From Aurantiochytrium sp. KH105 (lineage: Eukaryota > Sar > Bigyra > Thraustochytrida > Thraustochytriidae): a DNA stretch of 64,000 nucleotides. Shown piece by piece: positions 1 to 10,600 of the stretch (positions within the stretch are counted from its first letter, which is position 1; each line of letters starts with the position of its first letter). The DNA is taken from positions 1-64,000 of the forward strand of contig BGKB01000172.1 of assembly GCA_003116975.1 (NCBI GenBank), read 5' to 3'. Below the pieces are notes generated by a model. The model was not told where the DNA came from. It did no database searches and saw only the letters and a list, made by a program, of their open reading frames with translations. Both the position numbers and the translations under genes were made by a program.

Positions 1-1282
1 AACCACCGTCCGAGCGACACTTCGCCGAGAGTAAGAATAAGAAGATGATGAAGATCTCCACTCGTCTGTCGAGCTCTTTGGCGGCCACGCAAGTTGCACT
101 TGCACGACCACCTTTCTTTACCCCCCCCCCCCCACGCGAGCCCACTCTGATGTGATCGTCTCGGCAGCCACCGGGGGCAGCGCGTCTCCTCCTCGGGCCC
201 TGGGCCCCCGGCCAGCCTGCCACCCAGGCCGCTTTGGCGCAGCGCGCGATGCGGACCCTGGCAGCAGCAGCAGCATCCTCGAGGCGGCCCTCGCAGCTTC
301 GGACATCCCTTCTCCCTCCCCTTTCTCTCCTCCTTCTCCCCTTTCCCTCCGCGCATTGCGGCGGCTCTTCCCTGCCCACTGCCGCCTCGATTCCCAGAAA
401 GGACCCGGCCGCAGCCGCTGCAACCTTGGCCAACTCGCTCGATCGATCGGTCACCGAGGCAAGAAAGCTCGCAGTGCAGCGGGCCGACGCGAGGTCTCTT
501 CGTGGCGCAGCAGCAGCGGAACACTCCATGCGCGCGTCGGCGTCACCAGCGCAGCGCCTGCCAGCCCTCCCTACTCGGAACGCGACGGTCTTGCGCTCCT
601 CCCTCCTGGCCCGGCCTGCTTCTTCGCAGACACGCCGCACGTGCTTCGGAGAATTTCAGGTGCTCACGGAGAAACTTGGGTCTTCGCAGGAGGCAATAGG
701 CCCAGGTATCCTTGTTTCCCCGTGAAGGAAGGTTTTCCCGGCTAATCCTCGCGAGAACGCGATGCAAGCAGAACGCGATCGATCACACGTTGGCGGGCTC
801 GGCTCGAGGCAAACGCGCGCGCGCTCGTACGCGTCGTTCGTACGTGTGGCGCCCCCTCCCGCGCTCACTTCGCTGCGCGCCCTTCTTGCCTGCTCTCGAC
901 CCGCGCGGCGTGCTGGGCGATCGGCGACGGACGGACGCTGTCTTCGTCGCATCTCACTGTCTGCCTTCTGCGCGCTTGCGACACCAAGCGCAAGACGCTC
1001 GTAGAGAATCCGCGCTAAACGAACAACGCATCCGTCTTGCCCTCGTGCACGTGGCGTCAAGTTCCTCTGGCTGCCGCGCCGCTGCGGTCACGGCTCCTTT
1101 CGTTCGTCGCTTGACAGCGTCCTCGCTCTCGCCGCCAGATTCACGACGTTTTCTTGGAGAAAGACGTGTCGACGTTGTATCAGCTGCAAGCGTATACTGG
1201 TCCCTGCAGAGCATTAATTTGAAGTTGTGCTCTTCGTGAGGAGGCCGCGTAAAAAGTTATTGAGTGCAACGACGTCAAGGCG
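1..1282. other. 5' intergenic/leader region of the LRR gene
   Basis: This GC-rich stretch holds several overlapping open frames on both strands, none with a recognisable domain; they look like chance frames in low-stop DNA. A poly-C run lies near 121-133. No tRNA or repeat family was recognised. It probably contains the promoter and 5' leader of the gene that starts at 1283. Confidence 0.5.
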
Positions 1283-4200
1283 ATGAGCGACGAAGGTGAG
1301 CTCAACAGAGCGATTGAGACAATCAAAAATGGCGCGACAGAAATTAAGTACGTTTTGTGAGACTTCTCAAAAGACACAACAACGGCTGACCAGATCTAAC
1401 GCATGCACGCACGCATGGAATGCGACGGGGATGCAACCCTTTGCACGATTTCGTTCATTTTGGCGTGCCATGTTATGACGAGCGCAGACTTTCGAGCAAC
1501 AAGATCGGCAACAAGGGCGTTACAGCGCTGGCGAACGCACTCGCGAACAATGAGTCGCTGCAGACGCTGAAGTAAGTCATTGCGACAAAGTGAAAGTGGG
1601 GCCAGAAGCTCAAGAAGCAACAACAGCTGACCACAACTCACATACGCACACGCACGCATGGAACGCAATCCTTGGCGCGATTTCGTTCATTTTGGCATCT
1701 CATGTTATAACGAGCGCAGTCTTCCGGTCAACACGATCGACGACGAGGGCGCTACGGCGCTAGCAATCGCACTCGCGAACAATGAGTCGCTGCAGACGCT
1801 AGAGTAAGTGATTGCGACAAAGTGAAAATGGGCTTCTGGGCCCAGAAGCCCAAGAAGCAACAAGAGCTGACCACAACTCGCGTCCGCACGCACGCATGGG
1901 ATGCGTCGGCATGCAACTCTTGGCGCGATTTCGTTCATTTTGGCGTCCCGTGTTATGACGAGCGCAGTCTTTCGTACAACAAGATCGGCGACGAGGGCGC
2001 TACGGTGCTGGCGAGCGCACTCGCGAACAATGAGTCGCTGCAGACGCTAGAGTAAGTCATTCTGACAAAGTGAATGTGGGGCCAGAAGCCCAAGAAGCAA
2101 CAAGAGCTGACCACAACTCACGTACGCACGCACGCATGGGATGCGACGGAATGCAACCCTTGGCGCGACTTCGTTCGTCTTGGCGTCTCATGTTATGACA
2201 AGCGCAGTCTTGGCGGCAACAGGCTCGGCTACAAAAGCGCTACGGCGCTGGCGAACGCACTCGCGAACAATGAGTCGCTGCAGTCGCTAGAGTAAGTCAT
2301 TGCGACAAAGTGAAAGTGGGGCCAGAAGCCTAAGAAGCAACAGGAACTGACCACAACCCACGTTTACACGCACGCATGGGATGCGGCGGAATGCAACCCT
2401 TGACGCGATTTCGTTCATCTTGCCGTCTCATGCTATCACGAGCGCAGTCTTGTTGACAACAAGATCGGCGACGAGGGCACGACGGCGCTGGCGAACGCAC
2501 TCGCGAGCAATGAGTCGCTGCAGACGCTAGAGTAAGTCATTGCGACAATGTGAAAGTGAGGCGAGAAGCCCAAGAAGGAAGCAACAAGAGCTGACCACAA
2601 CTCACGTACGCACGCACGCACGCATGGGATGCCGCGGGATGCAACCCTTGGGCGCGATTTCGTTCATCTTGGCGTCTCATGTTATGACGAGCGCAGTCTT
2701 ATGTGGAACCAGATCGGCGACGAGGGCGCTACGGCGCTTGCGAATGCACTCGCGAACAATGAGTCTCTGCAGGTGCTAGAGTAAGTCATTGCGACAAAGT
2801 GAAAGTGAGGCCAAAAGCCCAAGACGAAAGCAACAAGAGCTGACCACAACTCACGTCCGCACGCACGCATGGGATGCGACGGAATGCAACTCTTGGCGCA
2901 AAATCGTTCATTTTTGTGTCTCATGTTATGACGAGCGCAGTCTTTCGAGCAACAATATCGGCGAAGAGGGCGCTACGGCGCTGGCGAACGCACTCGCGAA
3001 CAATCAGTCGCTGCAGGTGCTAGAGTAAGTCATTGCGACAAAGTGAAAGTGGGGCCAAAAGCCCAAGAAGAAAGCAATAAGAGCTGACCACAACTCACGT
3101 ATGCACGCATGCATGGGATGCGTTGGAATGCAACTCTTGGCGCGATTTCGTTCATCTTGGCGTCTCATGTTATGACGAGCGCAGTCACAATAGGAACAAT
3201 ATCGGCGACGAGGGCGCTACGGTGCTGGCGAGCGCACTCGCGAACAATGAGTCGCTGCATACGCTGAGGTAAGTCATTGCGACAAAGTGAATGTGGGGCC
3301 AGAAGCCCAAGAAGCAATAAGAGCTGACCACAACTCACGTATGCACGCACGCATGGGATGCGACGGAATGCAACCCTTGGCGCGATTTCGTTCATCTTGG
3401 CGTCTCATGTTATGACGAGCACAGTCTTATGTGGAACCAGATCGGCGATGAGGGCGCAACGGCGCTGGCGAACGCACTCGCGAACAATGAGTCGCTGCAT
3501 ACGCTAATGTAAGTTATTGCGACAAAGTGAAAGTGGGGCCAAAAGCCCAAGAAGAAAGCAACAAGAGCTGACCACAACTCACGTACGCACACACGCACGG
3601 GATGCGACGGGATGCAACCCTTGGCGCGATTTCGTTTATTGTGGCGTCCCATGTTCTGACGAGCGCAGTCTTTCGCGCAACACGATCGGCGACAAGGGCG
3701 CTACGGCGCTGGCGAACGCACTCGCGAGCAATGAGTCGCTGCATACGCTAAGGTAAGTCATTGCGACAGAGTAAAAGTGGGGCCTGAAGCTCAAGAAGCA
3801 ACAAGAGCTGACCACAACTCACATACGTACGCTCACATGGAATGCGACGGAATGCAACCCTTGGGCGCGATTTCGCTCATCATGTTGTCTCATGTTATGA
3901 CGAGCGCAGTCTTTGCAAGAACAATCTCGGCCACGAGGGCGCGACGGCGCTGGCGAACGCTCTCACAGAGAACAAAACATTACAAACGCTCAAGTAAGTT
4001 CCAAAGAGGACCCACAGACCGCATCAAATTCCTCCTGACATTTTAAAATGACAGCATCGACTACGACAATCCTGCTCTCGAAGCCGCTCTCGAACGCAAT
4101 AAAACTCTGCACGAACAGAGTCAGACGCCTCTTATGCAGGCGTGCAAGTACGGCGACATCTTGGAGGCAGAAAAGTTGGTCGTTGGCGGGACTCGAATCG

Positions 4201-6354
4201 ACGCGCGGGACATTTTAGGCCAGACAGCGCTGTGTCACGTTTGCGAAGCCTGGGATGAGATCAATGCTATTCTTCTAGCGAAACTTCTTTTCAAGCACAG
4301 CGCAAGTCTTTCGAGCGAGTCTCTTGGAATAAGAGAGGCACTTGCGAATGCTTCTTTCACACTTCGTATGAAGCTGTCCCCCTTTCTCTCCTTCATACAC
4401 TCGTTACCGTTAGTGCAGCTACAAACCAACGCACTGCGAGAGATGGTTGTCAAGCTTTTCGAGCAGGGCATGCGGACATTGAAGAAAATTCGCAGTCTCA
4501 CTTCCGCCCAGCTTGAGAAACTGGGGATAGCAAGCTTGCAAGACCGCCGTGCGCTGCTGCAAGCGTTTGTAGGTCCTGAGCAAACGAGCAAGCTCAAGAT
4601 TATTGCCGCGGAGCTTTCCAATGCCCGGGCAAGGTGCAGCGAGGAAAAGGCTGAACTCCATCCAATGCTGCGCGATTTCTTTGCCGAGCAGCTCTCACGC
4701 GAAAATCCGAGTGCCATTGTTGCAGACCTTGACTCGCAGCAAGTAGCTGTATCTGAGAAAGAGCAAGCGCTCACCACACTGCAGGAAGTCGTCAAGACAG
4801 ATCCAGAAAAGGTCCCTGAACGGAACCAGGTGCGGCGCAACCTTTTCACGTGTATTCGAGAGACTCTCGCAATATTTTCAGAAACCAAGCTTCAGGAGCT
4901 GGAGGATGATGCAAACGACGTGGCCAACACTTGTCGCAAGCTCTGGCGAGATATCCTGGGCGAAGCAGAAAACATCGACGATGCAGCGGAGCTAGTGACC
5001 TTTGGACAAGTACAGGAGGCAACTCGAACCATGATGGAGGCCATCAAGGCGTGGGAGGCTCGCCATGATGCGATTGCTGCACGCGAACGCACCACTGCAG
5101 CTCTCAACGCACTAGAAGAGAGCACGAAGCGCCTTGGCATTCAGTCTACATTCTTCAAGACGCTGACTTATCCCGAGAGATCACAGGAGTTGGTNGGCAA
5201 TTCGTCTGCGCATTGCCGTTGGCCTCCTTTCTGGCCTCCACGATCTGCATTCGCGAGGCTTCGTGCACTGCAATGTCAAGCCAGAAAACGTGTTTCTCGC
5301 AAAGGGTCTGTCACCGGTGCTGGGCGACTTTGACGGCGTGCAGACGCACAATGTGACCATGACGCAGCCGATGCAGGCCACCATCATCAAGTACATGGCG
5401 CCAGAACTCCGCAACGGGAATGTCGACAAGGTCGAGCCTGCCGTGGACATGTTCTCTGTGGGTGTGGTGCTCGCGGAGCTCTTTGACGGCTCAGAGGTGT
5501 CTGACGCAATTCAAGCACTCATTTTATCTCTCCAGTCTGCAGATCCAACACAGCGACCCACTGCGCTTGAGGCCTTGCGTCACGAAGCCTTTCAAGTTGA
5601 GCCAGTGAAGGAGGCCTCATGTGTCATTTGTCTCGACGTTCATCCAGTCAGTGGAGGCGTTTCTTGCGCTGATGGCCACTTTGCGTGTATAGAGTGCCTG
5701 AGCAGGTCGGTGCGCGCTGCCATTGAGGCTCAGTCGCACGTCAAGGTATTACGAGATGGAAGCGTATGCTGTGTCGCGCCCGACTGTGAACTCCTTGTTT
5801 CTGGTCGAGCCATTGCTTCCGCGGTTCCAGACGGGGATCTTTCAGCTCTACTCGCCATTGTGCGCGCGCAATTTGAGCGAGACGCCGCAGCCGAACAAGA
5901 GCGTCAATTCCGTGATCGCGTCGACGCAGCACTCCTCGAACATGAGTTGGACCAGACGATGCAGAATCACATTCGTACCATCCAGAATGAGGTCCTCGCC
6001 ATGACGTGCCCGCGTTGTTCGACAGTCTTTGCTGACTTTGATGGCTGCTGTGCTCTCAAATGTGGCGCTTGCTCATCCTACTTTTGTGCATGGTGTCTGC
6101 AGGATACAGGCAGTGACGCAGACGCTTGTCATCAGCACGTTGCAACATGCGCGTCAAAGCCTGCTGGCGATGAAGACCCATTCTTTAGCGATTTTGCTGT
6201 TGTAAAGCAAGCGTGGGCTCGGCTTCGTGCACAACGTCTGCGTCACTACATGGCGGAAAAGATCGAAGACGCAGGCATGCGCGCCCTCGTTCAGCAGAGA
6301 CTGCGCCCTCTCCTAACGCCAGATATTGTCGGCGACAATTTTAGGTTCGAATAG
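1283..6354 (+). CDS. LRR-ankyrin-pseudokinase-RING/IBR fusion protein (13 or more exons, internal gap)
   Basis: Exon 1 is 1283-1347. Eleven LRR exons of exactly 84 bp follow: 1488-1571, 1720-1803, 1968-2051, 2208-2291, 2448-2531, 2697-2780, 2941-3024, 3185-3268, 3425-3508, 3669-3752 and 3910-3993. The long last exon starts at 4055. All introns are GT-AG and phase 2, and the joined frame gives ribonuclease-inhibitor-type 28-residue LRRs (L-S-x-N-x-I-G-D-E-G-A-T-A-L). Exon 13 continues with an ankyrin-like stretch (TPLMQACKYGD), a SAM-like helical segment and a coiled region. An N at 5195 breaks the frame. After it comes a kinase C-lobe in which HRD is HCN and DFG is DFD, with APE kept, so it is probably catalytically dead. 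The end holds a RING-like CVIC...C-H...C module and an IBR-like CPRC...CALKC...FCAWC module. The kinase N-lobe is missing, probably lost at the N. Likely role: a recognition receptor or adaptor linked to ubiquitin transfer; this is inference. Confidence 0.82.
1488..3993 (+). repeat. Tandem LRR exon-intron modules (11 copies, about 220-250 bp each)
   Basis: Each module is one 84-bp exon plus an intron of 140-165 bp. The introns are nearly as similar as the exons: most share the donor GTAAGTCATTGCGACA, a middle segment around GAGCTGACCACAACTCAC, and an end close to TGTTATGACGAGCGCAG. Exons are symmetric (phase 2-2), so gain or loss of modules keeps the frame. Intron likeness implies recent tandem duplication or gene conversion. 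The final intron, 3994-4054 (61 bp), is unrelated to the others. Confidence 0.92.
5195..5195. other. Single N: probable assembly gap in the LRR-pseudokinase gene
   Basis: Upstream of this base the coding frame is that of the ankyrin/coiled part. Downstream the kinase text (IRLRIAVGLLSGLHDLHS) runs in a different frame. No glycine loop or VAIK lysine is visible before it. A single N thus probably stands for missing sequence rather than one uncertain base. Confidence 0.7.
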
Positions 6355-7393
6355 TAAATGCCGAGAATGTGCTTTTATAGAATGGAATCGATGGGTCGCA
6401 TCCTGTTGCCTTGCTTGAGTCTCGCCATTTCATGGGCTCATCCTTCAAAGGATGTTCTCGTCGGAGTGGAGCAAAGAGCACCACGACAGAATAGTCCTTG
6501 CATGGCTCGCCCGCGCGCTCGGACAGACTTCGCGCGCGAGGGTGCAGACAGGCCTTTGCATACAAGTATTGCCATCTTCATTCCTTTTGCAAAAAATACT
6601 TCCGCAGGAACCTAGCCGCGCTATATAATAAAGGGGAGTTTCACGCCAGCCATTACGTCTGCCATGGGCGACCCGAATATCATCCTCTCACAATAAGCCT
6701 GGGATGGAACGTGCATTGTTCACTTGCATATTTGTTGACAGTAATTCCTCAGAGGTCAGAAAGAATGGAGAGATGAAGTTGATTTCAATAAACGTAAAAG
6801 AAGTTTCGTTTTGTGGCTTGCACGAAACGGGGAAAGTAGATTGTAGACTTTTCACGCTGCTGCTCGGATTTAGCTTTGGTGTAGATCAATATTATGGTGG
6901 ATTTCGGTTCTGCCGGCTTCTGGCATCGGGTTTGGTCGTTGCCAGGTCTATTCGGCTCAGTGGTCCCAGGTCGCGACCCTGGTCCATTTCTGCTATGTAG
7001 GTCTATGACTATCCTGAGGTTGTTTTGGGTATACACACCGAATGCACCCGGCGTGTTATGCACGCGCGACGTCCTGTTCTTGCATCGTGCCCCTCCGATG
7101 TCTCTCCCTCTCTGATAGCAGTTTCCCGCCTGGCATCAGGTCTTTGGGAATGTTCACTTCATTATTGTGGATCAATACATTCGTGCATGTGGCATCGCAT
7201 GCTTGCTGACTGCGTGATGATGGGTGTGTCGAGAAAACGCTCATAGCTCCGAGGAAAGAGCAACATATTGCTCAAGCTTGGCTTATGCATGCAGGACGCA
7301 GCCTCGATCAATAACAACAACGACTTTCACAACAATCCATGGTGAAAAGGGAATGCTAATGTTACATAAGTTTTGGGGAAAAGCGGTAATAGT
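6355..7393. other. Intergenic region between convergent genes
   Basis: This lies between the LRR fusion gene (+) and the membrane-protein gene (-), so it holds two 3' ends. It is less GC-rich than the flanks. An AATAAA at about 6788-6793 could be a poly(A) signal. No supported gene was seen. Confidence 0.5.
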
Positions 7394-10300
7394 CTACACG
7401 ACTGCGAGCTGAACATGGATATGCTCCTCTTCCCTCTCCTCCTCGGCGTCATCGTTGTGCCCTGATGACGATGCAGAATCGATTCCTAAAAGTTGCTCTT
7501 CGTTAGGTTGCTCGTTGGCGTCCAAGCGAGCAGAAAACGCATTGGCAACGCGCCGCTTTGTGGAAAGGAATTTGAGGAATCCTTGCGAGTTTTCAGTCGC
7601 AGCGGCGGCCTCGTCCTCGAGATGAGCAAGCATGCGTCGCTGAATGCTCGCTGGACGCAGAACGAGAGCCGCCCAGCCCGTGACGGTTGAAAATCCAAGA
7701 TCGCGCAAGCAAAGTCGCTTCGATGGACCTAAGGTTCTGTCCGCGCTATCGCCACAAGTCTGCTGTGGCCAATCTGAAGCAGACGAGAGCAAGAAACGGA
7801 GAAGCTCGCCGTACTCGCGAGCTACCTCTGGAGTCCACGTTTGCGCAAGGTCTTGACCAGATGCTTCAAGTAGCGCGAGCTTGGCGTGACCTAAATTACG
7901 AACCTCCTCGTGCGAGACGGCGCAGTCGCGACCACGAAAGACAAACAGCTGAAGAATCTCAATAAGCTCTTGACTTGTTCTCTGCGGCTCCAAAAAGCGA
8001 TCCTTGAGATGCGCGATTTGCTTGGCGCGGTCGAGACGTAGCTTGGCTCGAACGCTGAGCTCAAGGGCTTCGAGACGGGTCATTTTCCATTCGTACAGTC
8101 GAATGCACAAGGCCGTAAGACTATACACGAGAAAGCCAGCCATGTTGATCAAAAGACCTAGTTGAAAAGGAATTGTCGTGCTAAAGGCGTCAACACGCAA
8201 CACAAAATGCAAACGTTCCTCGCTCGATGACTCGAGTTGTGCGTTCTGCTCAAGACGCACGCTCAGCAGGATGAGCGAGAGGACTGCGGGCACCAGGAGC
8301 ACGAGGCTGATCCAAAAAGCGCAGAGCAAGAACCGCCCTCGTGGAGACGAAGCCTGGTAGCTGTTGCTGTGCAAGCCGAGGCGCGCGCGCTGCGTATACG
8401 AGCCACACGAGCTGGCTAAGACGAGTCGAGCGGTGACAAGCAAAGATGCAAAGCTTGCCAGCACGAGCGCGCTTACAATCCAAAAGGGCACGAGAACGGC
8501 GGCCCACGAGGGCGCAGTCGGGTCGGCGCGGCCAAAGACGAGTTTACGAAAGAGCAAGTAGACGGCGCTGAGACTGAGAATGAGCGCCATTGTCAGCAGT
8601 CGAAAGTTGTGGGCTTGCGCGTGCACATAGGCTGGACCTTTAAAGCAAACATAATCCCAAGCGCACACATCCTCATCCGTGACTCGAACATCAGGAAGAC
8701 AGTTGATTGGCGTGCAGCAGACGCAGATTGCAAGCAGTGCAAGCACTAGCGGGATGCAAAGAAATGGGGCGAGCACGACTTGCATGTCCATGTTCAGTGC
8801 GATTGACGAGGGCGTGTCCCCGGCAAAGCCTTGCGCCAGCATGACGTGCATTGTCCAGGTTGCATTGGCGTGCGTCCAAACGCCTGGCAAAGGGGCCACC
8901 TGAAGCCGATTCCACGGATCCTCTACGTTTGCCGTGCTCAGAGCTACTTCTGCCGAGAGCGGGGCGCCCACGGGAAAGGAAAGCTGATTTTCGAGAGCGC
9001 TGCCACTCCTGGTCCTAGCGCTGGCGCTGCTGGCGCTGCTTGCTTTGGGCGCTTGTACAAGTGCAAGCGACGCGCTGCAGTCGAGGTCGCCCAAAGAGGT
9101 TCTTTTGCAAAGTCTCGTGCCGCGCGGATCAACGCGCTCGCAACGCCCGGACTCGGCGTCGAATTGAACGAGGCTGCACGCACCTTGGTCGTAATAATAC
9201 TGTACAAGACAGGCCTGGAAACAGTCTTGCACTGAGATCAAGGCTCTCGTTTTCTCTACGCGAAGAGCCTCGACAATCGCAAAGGTATCAGTCTCGGTTT
9301 CATCGGACGTCGTTGCGTCGCAGCACCACGTCATATTGTCAGCAGCATCCTCCCGATAAGTGGCATAGGCGAGAAATGCGGTTCCGTCATTTGTCGAGGC
9401 TTGACATCGCGTCGAAGAGTCGAGATCGCAAGCTTCTTCGAGCGCGGCAAGCTGGCTTGCCGCGCAGGGCTGCTGACATACAGCCCGCTGACCATTGGCC
9501 CAGGGAGCCGTGTACCGCTGAGGAAATCCGCTCTCGATGCCCGTGGATGCGTCCGAGTCCTCAAAGTAGCCGCATGTGGGGAAATAAATGCTCTTGGCAA
9601 AACCTTGCATGTGCCACGTTCGCGTGCCGCAGTCTTGGCAATCTGTGCCAAACGAACACACGCTGTACAAGGCGCGCGGTCCGCTGTCGTCACATTCTCT
9701 GTCACCATTGTAGCGGCACGTGTTGGAGCAGAGAGCGCCCTCGCCAAGGTCTTGGATGCCGCTGTCAATTCGATTCGCAAGTGCTCGATCGTCGCTTGAA
9801 TCATAAAATGTCGTGGGGCGTACATAGAGCGAACAGCGTGCATCGGCTACAGATCGGCACGTCTGCTCAAAGGGCGCGTTAATAAGGTCTGCAATGGAGC
9901 AGAACTGGGCCGTTGCGGATCCATTGCTCTCAATCTTATTTTCCGAAGCCTCGTCCAAGGCGCATAGCCGGGAGACGCCATCGGAGCGCTCCGCAAAGCA
10001 GCGTTCCTTGACTCGAGACACATTGTACACGGGCTGAATGGCCGCGTGGCTAATGTTGAGCCCAATCCAGGTCTTCATGTTGGTGTTCGTGACCACAAAG
10101 GGGTCGCCCTCGGCAAGTTGAACAAAGGCGCTCGTGTCATCGGCGCCGAGTTTGGCGCCGGACCATTGCCGCATGAGCGATCCCGAGGTGAGGTCCATGC
10201 TCGGAATGTCGGCGAGTACGCTGTCGTATTCTACGATGCGAACGCCACGAGCCACGAGAGCCGCCATGGCGCCCGAGGTCGTGCCGATGATGAGGACAAA

Positions 10301-10600
10301 GACCGCAAAGGAAAGAGTAAAGAGGGCGCGTTCCTCGAGGTGCGGTGCTCTGCAAACGAGGTCCACGACGAACCACGTGAGTGTGAGCCCGAGCACGGCC
10401 AGAAGTGGACCATACATGACGGCCCAGGGGATCTGCGCGCCGTCAGAGGCGAGCGCGAGGATCACCACGGTGGCCACAAAGAGGGCGTGCAGCCCGAGTT
10501 TGCCTAGAAAGCGTGCGCTGCTGGCACCGCTGGCGCCGACATCCTGGCCAAGTTGCAGCCACGTGCCGCCCGCGCGTTCATTGTCCACGAGCGTGATCAT
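7394..10600 (-). CDS. Cys-rich polytopic membrane protein with LNR-like and PAN-like modules
   Basis: From the first ATG (10598-10600) it is 1068 residues; the frame stays open upstream to 10906 but without another ATG. Three hydrophobic segments occur within the first 130 or so residues. A large, Cys-rich, presumably extracellular region of about 500 residues follows, then five more hydrophobic segments and a cytoplasmic tail ending in an acidic EEEREEEH stretch. The loop carries a Notch-repeat-like module near residues 288-322 (NGDRECDD...GTDCQDC) and a PAN/apple-like Cys pattern (CFQACLVQYY...C). Similar large Cys-rich membrane proteins are known to me from stramenopile genomes, but I recognise no named function. 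A surface receptor or adhesion role is inference. Confidence 0.8.
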   Translation of the reverse strand: MITLVDNERAGGTWLQLGQDVGASGASSARFLGKLGLHALFVATVVILALASDGAQIPWAVMYGPLLAVLGLTLTWFVVDLVCRAPHLEERALFTLSFAVFVLIIGTTSGAMAALVARGVRIVEYDSVLADIPSMDLTSGSLMRQWSGAKLGADDTSAFVQLAEGDPFVVTNTNMKTWIGLNISHAAIQPVYNVSRVKERCFAERSDGVSRLCALDEASENKIESNGSATAQFCSIADLINAPFEQTCRSVADARCSLYVRPTTFYDSSDDRALANRIDSGIQDLGEGALCSNTCRYNGDRECDDSGPRALYSVCSFGTDCQDCGTRTWHMQGFAKSIYFPTCGYFEDSDASTGIESGFPQRYTAPWANGQRAVCQQPCAASQLAALEEACDLDSSTRCQASTNDGTAFLAYATYREDAADNMTWCCDATTSDETETDTFAIVEALRVEKTRALISVQDCFQACLVQYYYDQGACSLVQFDAESGRCERVDPRGTRLCKRTSLGDLDCSASLALVQAPKASSASSASARTRSGSALENQLSFPVGAPLSAEVALSTANVEDPWNRLQVAPLPGVWTHANATWTMHVMLAQGFAGDTPSSIALNMDMQVVLAPFLCIPLVLALLAICVCCTPINCLPDVRVTDEDVCAWDYVCFKGPAYVHAQAHNFRLLTMALILSLSAVYLLFRKLVFGRADPTAPSWAAVLVPFWIVSALVLASFASLLVTARLVLASSCGSYTQRARLGLHSNSYQASSPRGRFLLCAFWISLVLLVPAVLSLILLSVRLEQNAQLESSSEERLHFVLRVDAFSTTIPFQLGLLINMAGFLVYSLTALCIRLYEWKMTRLEALELSVRAKLRLDRAKQIAHLKDRFLEPQRTSQELIEILQLFVFRGRDCAVSHEEVRNLGHAKLALLEASGQDLAQTWTPEVAREYGELLRFLLSSASDWPQQTCGDSADRTLGPSKRLCLRDLGFSTVTGWAALVLRPASIQRRMLAHLEDEAAAATENSQGFLKFLSTKRRVANAFSARLDANEQPNEEQLLGIDSASSSGHNDDAEEEREEEHIHVQLAVV

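Noticed and set aside
152-745. 197-codon open frame upstream of the LRR gene
   Set aside because: Overlaps two other frames of similar length and has no recognisable motif.
1348-4054. CRISPR-like array suggested by regular repeats in the LRR gene
   Set aside because: Units are 220-250 bp, coding, and flanked by splice sites; this is a eukaryotic exon array.
6341-6360. GGTTCGAAT resembling a tRNA B box
   Set aside because: It is the end of the LRR fusion coding sequence; no cloverleaf can be drawn around it.
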